A DNA stretch of 64,000 bases from an uncultured Alphaproteobacteria bacterium (GTDB lineage: Bacteria > Pseudomonadota > Alphaproteobacteria > Geminicoccales > Geminicoccaceae). This document shows, in pieces, positions 16,863-24,681 of this stretch. The position numbers and the translations under genes are program-made. The notes under the pieces are model-generated. The model searched no databases, was not told the DNA's origin, and was given only the letters and a program-made list of their open reading frames with translations. The stretch is from assembly GCA_937995535.1 (NCBI GenBank), contig CALKJU010000054.1, positions 1 to 64,000 of the forward strand. Reading direction: 5' to 3'. Within the stretch, counting starts at the first letter, position 1. The number at the start of each line of letters is the position of its first letter.

Positions 16863-18209
16863 ATGAACCAATCTCTGAGCATCGTCATCCTTGCAGCCGG
16901 CAAGGGCACGCGGATGCGCAATCCGCGGCCCAAGGTCCTCCATCCGCTGGCTGGGCTGCCGGTGATCGGGCATGTGCTGGCGACGGCCGGCGAGCTCGCG
17001 CCCACGACCCTGGTTGTGGTGCTGGCCGATGGCATGGACGACGTGGCCGAAGTCGTTGGCCGTCTCGCCCCGGGCGCGCAGGTCGCGGTCCAGGAGCCGC
17101 AGCTCGGCACCGGTCACGCGGTGATGGCCGCGCGGGCTCTCTTGCCCGGTCGCGGGACGGTGCTGGTGCTCTACGGCGATACGCCGCTGCTGAGCGGGAC
17201 GACCGCGGCGCGGCTGGTCCAGGCCCGGGCCGAGGCGGACGCGGCGGTCGCGGTGCTCGGCATGCGGCCGCCCGACCCGACCGGGTATGGGCGGCTGCGG
17301 ATGGTCGACGGCCGGCTCGTCGAGATTGTCGAGGAGCGTCATGCGGACGCCGAGCTGCGGGCCACGGCGCCGTGCAATTCCGGGATCATGGCGTTCGACG
17401 CGGCGCGTCTCGCCGTGCTGCTCGACGCGTTGGCACTGCGTCCCGAGAAGGGTGAGTATTACCTCACGGACGCCGTCGCCGCGGCGGTCGATCGCGGCTG
17501 GCCCGTGATCGCCGTCGAGGGCCCCTGGGAGGAGGGGCAGGGGATCAACTCCCAGGCGCAGCTAGCCGAGGTCGCCGGCATGCTGCAGGAGCGCCTGCGC
17601 GGCCGACTGCTCGACTCGGGCGTGACCATGGAGGCGCCGGGCACCGTGTTCCTGTCCGTCGACAGCATCGTCGCACCCGGCGCGATCCTCGAGCCCTACG
17701 TCGTGCTCGGCCCCGGCGTACGGATCGCGGCGGGTGCCGTGGTGCACGCCTTCAGCCATCTCGAGGGTGCGGTGGTCGGTCCGGGCTGCAGCGTCGGGCC
17801 GTTCGCTCGGCTCCGTCCCGGGGCGGATCTCGAGGAGAGCGCGCGGGTCGGCAATTTCGTCGAGGTCAAGGCGGCGCGCTTGGGCCGTGGTGCCAAGGCC
17901 AACCATCTGAGCTATGTCGGGGACGCCGAAGTCGGTGCCGGCGCCAACCTCGGCGCCGGTACGATCACGTGCAATTACGACGGCTTTGCGAAGCATCGGA
18001 CGCAGGTCGGTGCGGGAGCCTTCATCGGCTCCAACACCGCGCTCGTGGCTCCGGTTCGTGTCGGCGCTGGGAGCATCGTCGCGGCCGGCAGCACGATCAC
18101 CGCCGACGTGCCGGACGATGCGCTGGCAGTGGCCCGCGAGCGGCAGCACACGCTCCCCCACCGCGCCGCTGCGCTGCGTGCCCGGCTGGCGGCCCGGCGC
18201 GGGCGCTGA
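16863..18209 (+). CDS. glmU: bifunctional GlmU: GlcNAc-1-P uridylyltransferase / GlcN-1-P acetyltransferase
   Basis: 448 residues. The N-terminal half is a nucleotidyltransferase (VILAAGKGTRM with PKVLHPLAG, LYGDTPLL, GYGRLRM, NSGIMAF). The C-terminal half is a left-handed beta-helix acetyltransferase with hexapeptide repeats, NFVEVKAARLGRGAKANHLSYVGD and GAGTITCNYDGFAKHRT. Together they make UDP-GlcNAc for peptidoglycan and LPS in the cytoplasm. All hallmark residues are present and the length is normal. It faces gph across a short divergent gap (16747-16862) and is followed by a secreted TPR-SH3 gene. Confidence 0.97.
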   Translation: MNQSLSIVILAAGKGTRMRNPRPKVLHPLAGLPVIGHVLATAGELAPTTLVVVLADGMDDVAEVVGRLAPGAQVAVQEPQLGTGHAVMAARALLPGRGTVLVLYGDTPLLSGTTAARLVQARAEADAAVAVLGMRPPDPTGYGRLRMVDGRLVEIVEERHADAELRATAPCNSGIMAFDAARLAVLLDALALRPEKGEYYLTDAVAAAVDRGWPVIAVEGPWEEGQGINSQAQLAEVAGMLQERLRGRLLDSGVTMEAPGTVFLSVDSIVAPGAILEPYVVLGPGVRIAAGAVVHAFSHLEGAVVGPGCSVGPFARLRPGADLEESARVGNFVEVKAARLGRGAKANHLSYVGDAEVGAGANLGAGTITCNYDGFAKHRTQVGAGAFIGSNTALVAPVRVGAGSIVAAGSTITADVPDDALAVARERQHTLPHRAAALRARLAARRGR

Positions 18210-18279
18210 TACCGGGAGGGCCGACCCGGCTGCCGCCGAGACGGCCGACAGTCGGCGATCGAGACGCGGGAGGCGATGC

Positions 18280-19161
18280 ATGACGCTGGGATGGTTGCGG
18301 TTGGCGGTGATCGCGGCGGTGCTCGCTGGCCCGGTCGTAGCCGAGCCCTTGGACGACTTGCGCGCCGGAAACGCGGCCTATGAGCGGGGTGAGTTCCAGG
18401 ACGCGGTGGCCGCCTACACCGCGGCCATCATCTCCGGTCAGCTCAGCGTCGAGGCGCTCGCCGTGACCTTCAACAACCGCGGCGTCGCCTATGGTGAACT
18501 CGGCGACTTCGACCGGGCGATCCTCGACTATAGCGAGGCGCTGGGCCTGCGGCCGGACGACGCCACCGCCACGCGCAATCTTCGCGTCGGTCACCTGCGC
18601 CGCGGCATCGCCCGCGCCGAGCGCAACGACGTCGACGGCGCGATCGCCGACTTCACCAGGGCCATCGAGATCGACCCATCTCATTACCTGGCTTACCTGC
18701 GCCGCGGCGAACTGCGCCTCGGGCGGAACGAGCGCGCCGCGGCGCTCCAGGACCTCGAGCGGGCAGCCGCGCTGGCACCCGAGGACGCCAACGTCGCCGC
18801 GGCGCTCGAGCGCGCGCAGGCGGCCGCGGCCGCGCTCGCTCCGGCGGCCGGACCCGCCACGCCGGCGCCGGACTCGGTGACCGTCGTCCGGCCGAGCGAC
18901 ACCGCGCCGGCCGCGGCGCCCCCGGCCGCCGCGCCGCAGACCCCGCCGTCCGCCGCACCCGCCGGGGCGGCCCGCGTCCGCACCCGCCAGGCGGTCAACG
19001 TCCGCGAGGGACCGGGCAACGAGTTCGCCCGCATCACCACGGTGCCTGCCGGCACCGACGCGCGTGTGATCGAGGTCGTCAAGGGCTGGAACCACGTCGA
19101 GCTCGGCGACGGGCGCCGCGGCTGGATTTTCGAGAGGTTCCTCGGCCCCCCCGAGGGCTGA
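18280..19161 (+). CDS. secreted TPR-repeat protein with C-terminal SH3 domain
   Basis: 293 residues from ATG 18280, with GGGAGG at 18268-18273. A signal peptide ends near VVAEP. About four tetratricopeptide-like repeats follow (for example GNAAYERGEFQDAVAAYTAAI and NNRGVAYGELGDFDRAILDYSEAL). A long Ala/Pro linker (residues about 185-230) leads to a bacterial SH3 domain (RQAVNVREGPGNEFARITTV, GRRGWIFERFLG). The layout suggests a periplasmic scaffold that binds peptidoglycan or an enzyme; the partner is unknown. It lies between glmU and a D,D-carboxypeptidase gene, which fits an envelope role. Confidence 0.75.
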   Translation: MTLGWLRLAVIAAVLAGPVVAEPLDDLRAGNAAYERGEFQDAVAAYTAAIISGQLSVEALAVTFNNRGVAYGELGDFDRAILDYSEALGLRPDDATATRNLRVGHLRRGIARAERNDVDGAIADFTRAIEIDPSHYLAYLRRGELRLGRNERAAALQDLERAAALAPEDANVAAALERAQAAAAALAPAAGPATPAPDSVTVVRPSDTAPAAAPPAAAPQTPPSAAPAGAARVRTRQAVNVREGPGNEFARITTVPAGTDARVIEVVKGWNHVELGDGRRGWIFERFLGPPEG

Positions 19162-19239
19162 GCGATCCTTCGGTGCAGGATTCCACCGGCCCGTGGCCGC
19201 CCGGTCACGCATCGCCCTTTTTCGCGCGCCCGCGATCGG

Positions 19240-19268
19240 TTAAGAGAACTTTTAACGTTCCACGTTAA
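19240..19268. promoter_or_regulatory. AT-rich dyad upstream of the carboxypeptidase gene
   Basis: In otherwise GC-rich DNA, three TTAA tetramers occur at 19240, 19252 and 19265. The last two frame a perfect inverted repeat, TTAACGT-TCC-ACGTTAA (19252-19268), about 85 bases before ATG 19354. This looks like an operator or promoter core. CtrA boxes need TTAA-N7-TTAA; the spacers here are 8 and 9, so that reading is not supported. Confidence 0.4.
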
Positions 19269-19353
19269 GCGATCCCGCTAAGCGGGGCCTGAGCATCTCC
19301 GCCCGGCAAGCTCGGAGATGCCGCCGAAGGCTGCCGCTCGCGGGGGAGTTCGC

Positions 19354-20631
19354 ATGGGCGCTAGAGGGCGACGTGATCGAGGAGGTTGGGTTCACCGCCT
19401 GATCGGACTGATCCTCTGCGCCGGGCTCGTGGTCGCCTTCGCGCCGGGCGCGCACGCCGCACGAAGCGCCTCGCTCGTCGTCGATTTCGACAGCGGCCGG
19501 ATCCTCCATGCGGCCGACCCCGACGTCGCCGTCTATCCTGCATCGCTCACCAAGACGATGACTCTGTACATGCTGTTCGAGGCGCTTCGGGCGAAGCGGG
19601 TCCGCATGGCCACGACGATGAAGGTGTCGCCGCGGGCCGCTTCGATGCCACCGTCGCGACTCGGGCTCAAGGCCGGCAGCACGATCGCCGTGAAGGACGC
19701 GATCCTTGCTCTGATCACCAAGTCGGCGAACGACGTGGCGGTGGTCGTGGCCGAGCATCTCGCCGGCAGCGAGGTCGCCTTCGCCCGTGCCATGACCGAG
19801 AAGGCCAAGCGGCTCGGGATGAGCCGGACCCAGTTCCGTAACGCCTCCGGGCTGCCGCATGGCGAGCAGCGCACGACGGCGCGTGACATGGCCCAGCTCG
19901 GAATCCGCATGATCCGGGACTTTCCCGAGCACTACCACCTGTTCAGCACCAAGCAGTTCCATTTCCGCGGGCGCGCCTACCGCAACCACAACGGACTGCT
20001 CTACCGCTACGCCGGCGCGGACGGCATGAAGACCGGTTACATCCGCGCCTCGGGTTTCAACCTTCTGGCCTCGGCGGTGCGCGGCGAGCGGCGTCTCGTC
20101 GCTGCGGTGTTCGGCGGCCGCTCGGCGCGTGCCCGCGACGATCGCATGATCGAGCTGCTCGACGCGGGCTTCCGCGCCGGCGGCACCGGGCCCGCCATGA
20201 CCGCCGGCCGGGTCAGCGACCGACCAGCCGGTCCCGACCGCCGCGAGACGCTCGCCGCCGTGCCGCAGGCCCGGCCCGCGACCGAGCGGGGCCAGGGCGA
20301 TCTCGGCACCGTCGTGGCGGCGCTGGTGCCGCCCGGGCCGGCCGCCGAGCCGGGCACCGCGGTGCCGGCGGCACGGCCGGGTTCCGCAGGGCGTCACGCC
20401 ATCCAGGTCGGCGCGTTCCGCAGCGCGGCCCAGGCGGAAAAGGCGGCCGCCGGGGCGGCGCGCCGGGCCCCCGGCCTGCTCGCCGGGCTCGATCCGCGGA
20501 TCGCGCCGGTGCGCACCAGGAAGGGGCAGCTCTATCGCGCGTGGCTCGTCGGACTCGACGAGGGCGCTGCGCGGCACGCCTGCCGAACGCTGCAGAAGGC
20601 CGGGCAGGACTGCCTTGTCGTGCGGCCGTGA
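19354..20631 (+). CDS. D-alanyl-D-alanine carboxypeptidase (S11, DacF/PBP5-like) with SPOR-like tail
   Basis: 425 residues from ATG 19354 (GGGGGAG just upstream; an in-frame ATG at 19318 is less likely). A transmembrane or signal segment (LIGLILCAGLVVAFAPG) leads into the penicillin-binding fold. The catalytic motifs are S64-LTK67, S124-AN and K226-TG. It trims the terminal D-Ala of peptidoglycan stem peptides in the periplasm. After an Ala/Pro-rich linker, the last 80 residues (IQVGAFRSAAQAEKAA to RAWLVGLDEGAAR) form a SPOR-like domain that binds denuded glycan at the septum, which suggests work at division sites. Confidence 0.9.
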   Translation: MGARGRRDRGGWVHRLIGLILCAGLVVAFAPGAHAARSASLVVDFDSGRILHAADPDVAVYPASLTKTMTLYMLFEALRAKRVRMATTMKVSPRAASMPPSRLGLKAGSTIAVKDAILALITKSANDVAVVVAEHLAGSEVAFARAMTEKAKRLGMSRTQFRNASGLPHGEQRTTARDMAQLGIRMIRDFPEHYHLFSTKQFHFRGRAYRNHNGLLYRYAGADGMKTGYIRASGFNLLASAVRGERRLVAAVFGGRSARARDDRMIELLDAGFRAGGTGPAMTAGRVSDRPAGPDRRETLAAVPQARPATERGQGDLGTVVAALVPPGPAAEPGTAVPAARPGSAGRHAIQVGAFRSAAQAEKAAAGAARRAPGLLAGLDPRIAPVRTRKGQLYRAWLVGLDEGAARHACRTLQKAGQDCLVVRP

Positions 20632-20734
20632 GGTGGCCTGTCGCGGCGCTGCGATCCGCATGCCTGTGGGTTGCGCTGGCGCCGCCCTGACCGCATAGCT
20701 CCCTCGACTTTGCCTGTGACGGGAGCGGCCGGCC

Positions 20735-21403
20735 GTGGCCCTGACCCTGGTCGTCGACGTCGGCGGCAACAACATCAAGATCAAGCACTCGGCGGGCACG
20801 GAGAAGCGCAAGACGCCATCCGGCCCGAAGCTCACGCCGGATCTGCTGGTGGCGCAGGTCAAGGCGCTTGCCGCGGACTGGACCTACGAGCGGATCACGA
20901 TCGGCTGCCCCGGTCCGGTGAAGGGCCAGCGGCTGGTGCTCGATCCGGTCAATCTCGGCAAGGGCTGGGTCGGCTACGACTTCGCGGCCGCGTTCGGCAT
21001 GCCGGTGCGTCTGGTCAACGACGCGGCGATGCAGGCGCTGGGCTCCTACGAAGGCGGCAAGATGCTGTTCTTGGGCCTGGGCACCGGGCTCGGTGCGGCC
21101 CTGGTCGTCGACGCCACCGTGTTCCCGCTCGAGGTCGCGCATCTGCCCTATCGCGACAAGTTCACCTTCGAGGATTGCGTCGGCGCGCGCGGTCTTCTGC
21201 GCATGGGCGCGAAGCGCTGGGAGAAGGCGGTCCACGACACGGTGGCGCGGCTCAAGGCAGCGCTCGTCGCCGACTATGTCGTGCTCGGCGGCGGTAACAC
21301 CAAACGCCTCAAGGCGCTGCCCGCGGACTGCCGGCGCGGCGAGAACGACAACGCCTTCATCGGGGGTGTACGAATCTGGGAAGGTGGGCGGGTGGTGGAG
21401 TGA
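20735..21403 (+). CDS. ROK-family sugar kinase, polyphosphate-glucokinase-like
   Basis: 222 residues with a GTG start. ASKHA/ROK features are VVDVGGNNIKIK (phosphate 1), IGCPGPVKG, LVNDAAMQALGSY (catalytic Asp in NDA) and LGLGTGLGAALV (phosphate 2). The adenosine region is VVLGGGNTKRLK. Relatives include polyphosphate glucokinases, but the sequence does not show whether ATP or polyphosphate is the donor, nor the sugar. It is slightly shorter than the usual 250 residues and lacks the CGC zinc motif of classical ROK kinases. It ends 17 bases from the convergent zf-CHCC gene. Confidence 0.7.
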   Translation: MALTLVVDVGGNNIKIKHSAGTEKRKTPSGPKLTPDLLVAQVKALAADWTYERITIGCPGPVKGQRLVLDPVNLGKGWVGYDFAAAFGMPVRLVNDAAMQALGSYEGGKMLFLGLGTGLGAALVVDATVFPLEVAHLPYRDKFTFEDCVGARGLLRMGAKRWEKAVHDTVARLKAALVADYVVLGGGNTKRLKALPADCRRGENDNAFIGGVRIWEGGRVVE

Positions 21404-21419
21404 AGGGTTGCCGCATCGG

Positions 21420-21647
21420 CTACGCGGCCCGGCGCGCGGCGGCGTGTCGCGCTGCCGCGGCATCGGGGTGGCTGACATGCAGGTAGCGCCGGCCGCAATA
21501 TTTGCAGGTCACCTCGCCACCGCGCTCGAGCGTCATGTATTCGATCGGGTGGCCGAGCGGCCCGTTACCCCCGTCGCAGCGGACGTGGAGCGCCGTCGTC
21601 AACACCGTCTCGCGACCGTCGACGAACACGATCTCCTCCTGCTCCAT
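21420..21647 (-). CDS. zf-CHCC zinc-finger protein (NDUFS6-like)
   Basis: 75 residues with GAGGGG before the ATG. The Cys-His-Cys-Cys pattern of the family is present: C in RCDGG, H in GHPIEYM, and CKYC, followed by GRRYLHV. The family corresponds to the zinc-binding part of the mitochondrial complex I subunit NDUFS6 and is typical of Alphaproteobacteria, where it may assist respiratory complex I assembly. The 20-residue Ala/Arg/His-rich tail has no recognised role. It is divergent from the ABC ATPase gene. Confidence 0.8.
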   Translation of the reverse strand: MEQEEIVFVDGRETVLTTALHVRCDGGNGPLGHPIEYMTLERGGEVTCKYCGRRYLHVSHPDAAAARHAAARRAA

Positions 21648-21688
21648 CCACGTCCCCTCGCTCGCGGCACCGACCTCGCGGAGGCTCT

Positions 21689-22720
21689 ATGCCCGAGCTC
21701 CTGAAGCTGCGCCAGCCCGCGCCGGACGAACTGCCGGCCAGCGCGATCTCGCTGCACGGCCTGACCAAGGTCTACGCCGCGAGCGGCGGGCAGCCGCCGA
21801 AGCATGCCCTGCGGGCGGTCGACCTCGAGGTGCCGCGGGGCTCGTTCTTCGCTTTGCTCGGGCCGAACGGCGCCGGCAAGTCCACCCTGATCAACATCCT
21901 TGCCGGCCTCGTGGTGAAGTCGGCCGGGCAGGTCGGCATCTTCGGCATCGACATCGACGCGCACCCGCGTCGCGCGCGCCTCGCCATCGGTGTGGTCCCG
22001 CAGGAACTCAACCTCGACGCCTACTTCACGCCGCGCGAGACCCTGGAGTTCCAGGCCGGCCTGTACGGCGTGCCGAGGGCACGGCGGCGCACCGACGAGA
22101 TCCTGGCAGCGGTCGGTCTCGCCGACCAGGCCGAGGCCTATGCGCGCTCGCTGTCGGGCGGCATGCGGCGTCGCCTGCTGGTCGCCAAGGCGCTCGTCCA
22201 CAGCCCGCCGGTGGTCGTGCTCGACGAGCCGACCGCCGGTGTCGATGTCGAGCTGCGCCGCTCGCTGTGGGACTATATGCGCGCGCTCAACGCCCAGGGC
22301 GTGACCGTCGTGCTGACCACGCACTATCTGGAGGAGGCGGAGGCGCTGTGCGACCGGCTGGCGATCATCGATCACGGGCAGGTGGTCGCGATCGGCGCGA
22401 CGCGCGAGCTGCTCGCCCGGCTCGACGAGAAGGAGCTGCTGCTCACACCCACGGCGCGCCTTGCCGAGCTGCCTGCGGCGCTGCGTGAGCTCGGCGCGGA
22501 GCTGCTCGACGATGGTCGGATGCGCGTCCGCTATCGCCCGAGCCGGGCCGATGTCGGCGCCATTCTCGAGCGCGCGCGGCAGGCCGGGATCGGCATCCGC
22601 GACCTCGCCACCAGCGAGGCCGACCTCGAGGAGTTGTTCCTGCGGCTCACCGCACCGCGCTCAGCCGGCCCGCTGCAGGGCACGCGCGGCGGCGCCATGC
22701 TCGGCGAGCAGCCGGTCTAG
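21689..22720 (+). CDS. ABC-2-type transporter ATP-binding protein
   Basis: 343 residues with GGAGG before ATG 21689. ABC signature elements are Walker A GPNGAGKST, Q-loop VVPQELNLD, signature LSGGMRR, Walker B VVVLDEPTAGVD and the switch histidine in TTHYLEEAE. The C-terminal 100 residues resemble the accessory domain of drug/polysaccharide exporter ATPases (DrrA/CcmA type). No membrane subunit is adjacent, so the partner permease is elsewhere. Its last 60 bases overlap the 3' end of the convergent 8-oxoguanine deaminase gene. Confidence 0.85.
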   Translation: MPELLKLRQPAPDELPASAISLHGLTKVYAASGGQPPKHALRAVDLEVPRGSFFALLGPNGAGKSTLINILAGLVVKSAGQVGIFGIDIDAHPRRARLAIGVVPQELNLDAYFTPRETLEFQAGLYGVPRARRRTDEILAAVGLADQAEAYARSLSGGMRRRLLVAKALVHSPPVVVLDEPTAGVDVELRRSLWDYMRALNAQGVTVVLTTHYLEEAEALCDRLAIIDHGQVVAIGATRELLARLDEKELLLTPTARLAELPAALRELGAELLDDGRMRVRYRPSRADVGAILERARQAGIGIRDLATSEADLEELFLRLTAPRSAGPLQGTRGGAMLGEQPV

Positions 22721-24004
22721 GTCGAGCCCCGGCAGCCGCCCGTCGACGACCACCCAGCGCCCATCGACCATGACCCGATCGGCGCGGTCGGCACCGCACC
22801 GCACGAGCGCCGCGAGTGGCTCGCCGGCCCCGGAGAAGCGCGGCGCGTCGAGGCGGAACAGAGCCAGATCCGCGGCCGCGCCGACGGCGATCCGGCCGAG
22901 CTCCGGGCGGCCCAGGCAGGCGGCCGAGCCGGTCGTCGCCCAGCGCAGGGCGTCCCGGTGCGACACCCGGTCGATCCCATGCACGAGCCGTTGCAGCAGG
23001 AAGGCCTGACGCACCTCCTGCATCAGGTTCGAATGATCATTGCTGGCCGAGCCGTCGACGCCGAGGCCGACCGGGGCCCCGGCCGCCTCGAGCTGCGGCG
23101 CCCGGCAGACGCCGGAGGCGAGGATCATGTTCGAACTCGCGCAGTGGCACACGGCGGTGCCCGCGCGGCCCAGCCGCGTCACCTCGTCGTCGTCGAACCA
23201 GATCCCATGGGCGAGCCAGGTCCGCGCGCCCAGCCAGCCGACCTCCTCCAGATAGTCGAGCGGGCGCATGCCGAAGCGGCTGCGGCACCAGGCGTCCTCG
23301 TCGGCGGTCTCGGCAAGGTGCGTGTGCAGCCTGACGCCGCTGCGGCCGGCCAGTTCGGCCGAGGCGCGCATCAGGTCGGGCGTCACCGAGAAGGGCGAGC
23401 AGGGGGCCAGCGCGATCTGTGTCATGGCTCCCGGGCGGGCGTCGTGGTGGCGGGCGATCAGCCGCTCGCAGTCGGCGAGGATGCGGTCCTCGCGCTGCAC
23501 CACCTCGCGCGGCGGCAGGCCGCCGGCCTCGCGCGGCAGGCTCATCGAGCCGCGTGTCAGCACGACGCGGATGCCGAGGGCCCGCGCCTCCTCGATCTCC
23601 AGCTCGATCGCCTCGTCGAGACCTTCCGGAAAAAGATAGTGGTGGTCGGTGGTGGTCGTGCAGCCCGAGAGCAGCAGCTCGGCCATGGCGAGGCGCGCCG
23701 CCAGGCGCAGCCGCTCGGGGGTTAGCCGCGCCCACACCGGGTAGAGCGCCTCGAGCCACGGGAACAGTGCCTTGTCGAGGGCCGGCGGAAAGGCGCGGGT
23801 GAGCGTCTGATAGAAATGGTGATGGGTGTTGATCAGCCCGGGCAGGACGACATGGCGGGAGGCGTCCAGGACCTCGTCCACGGGCGCCGCCGGCGTGCGG
23901 CCGGTCGGGACCAGCTCGACGATCCAGCCGTCGGCGACGACGACGCCCCCACCGGCTCCCTCGCCGAGGATCGCCAGCGGGTCTTTCAGCCACAGCCGGC
24001 TCAT
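22661..24004 (-). CDS. 8-oxoguanine deaminase-like amidohydrolase
   Basis: 447 residues, ATG at 24004 overlapping the OHCU decarboxylase stop (ATGA). This is an amidohydrolase of the AtzA/TrzN/guanine-deaminase class: INTHHHFYQTLTRAFP gives the HxH metal ligands, HTHLAETADED and LAHGIWFDD further ligands, and VGLGVDGSASND the catalytic aspartate. DHHYLFP is characteristic of bacterial 8-oxoguanine deaminases, which convert 8-oxoguanine to urate. Its pairing with OHCU decarboxylase, a urate-type permease and PuuD supports this. Guanine deaminase proper is the main alternative. Confidence 0.82.
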   Translation of the reverse strand: MSRLWLKDPLAILGEGAGGGVVVADGWIVELVPTGRTPAAPVDEVLDASRHVVLPGLINTHHHFYQTLTRAFPPALDKALFPWLEALYPVWARLTPERLRLAARLAMAELLLSGCTTTTDHHYLFPEGLDEAIELEIEEARALGIRVVLTRGSMSLPREAGGLPPREVVQREDRILADCERLIARHHDARPGAMTQIALAPCSPFSVTPDLMRASAELAGRSGVRLHTHLAETADEDAWCRSRFGMRPLDYLEEVGWLGARTWLAHGIWFDDDEVTRLGRAGTAVCHCASSNMILASGVCRAPQLEAAGAPVGLGVDGSASNDHSNLMQEVRQAFLLQRLVHGIDRVSHRDALRWATTGSAACLGRPELGRIAVGAAADLALFRLDAPRFSGAGEPLAALVRCGADRADRVMVDGRWVVVDGRLPGLDLDRLLAEHGAAARALQRAG

Positions 24005-24510
24005 CGGCAGAGCTCGGCGAGGCGCAGCGCGGCGATGCGCTCGATCTCGTCGAGCGCCGTGAGCAGCTCGGTCTCGGCATCGTTGCCGAGCCGGCGCTCG
24101 AACGCGGCCAGGATCTCCGCGCGCGTGCGTCCCTTGACCGCCATGATGAAGGGAAAGCCGAAGCGGGCCTGATACGCGTCGTTGAGCGTGGTGAAGCGGC
24201 GAAGCTCGTCGGGGCTGCACTGGTCGAGCCCGGCGCTGCGCTGCTCGGCGGTCGACTCGGCGGTCAGCCCGCCGGCCAGCGCCAGGCGCCCGGCGAGGTC
24301 CGGATGGGCGCGGACCACCTCGAGCTGCCGCTCGCGGCCGGCGCTCCGGAACACGGCGCACATCGCGCGGTGCAGCGCCTCGGCGTCGCGCGGTGGATCG
24401 CCGCCGCTGCGCTCGTAGACCGCGTCGGCGATCCAGGGCGAGTGCTCGAAGACGCCGCCGAACCGGGCGACGAACGCGTCGCGAGCCGACCGATCCGCGG
24501 CGTTGGGCAT
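24001..24510 (-). CDS. uraD: 2-oxo-4-hydroxy-4-carboxy-5-ureidoimidazoline (OHCU) decarboxylase
   Basis: 169 residues from ATG 24510 with GGAGG upstream. Family residues are visible: FGGVFEHSPWIA, VRAHPDLAG (catalytic histidine), LTAESTAEQRSAGLD, LNDAYQARFGFPFI and VKGRTRAEIL. It performs the last step of urate oxidation, making S-allantoin. It is the first gene of a two-gene operon with the 8-oxoguanine deaminase and is divergent from the NCS2 permease. The intermediate enzyme, hydroxyisourate hydrolase, is not in the window. Confidence 0.92.
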   Translation of the reverse strand: MPNAADRSARDAFVARFGGVFEHSPWIADAVYERSGGDPPRDAEALHRAMCAVFRSAGRERQLEVVRAHPDLAGRLALAGGLTAESTAEQRSAGLDQCSPDELRRFTTLNDAYQARFGFPFIMAVKGRTRAEILAAFERRLGNDAETELLTALDEIERIAALRLAELCR

Positions 24511-24681
24511 GACCTTCGCCTCCCCCAGAACCGCTCCGATCGATAGCACGCCGCGGCCCGCGCCGACTTTTCGGCTTTGTGCGAAAGCGCTTCCAGACGC
24601 GGCCGATTGTCCGGAGATGGAGGAGGACCCAAACCGGTGCCCTGCCGCGGTCCCAACGTACCGCGCGCCTGGGAGGCGATG

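Noticed and set aside
19240-19268. CtrA-binding boxes before the carboxypeptidase gene
   Set aside because: CtrA needs TTAA-N7-TTAA; the spacers here are 8 and 9 bases.
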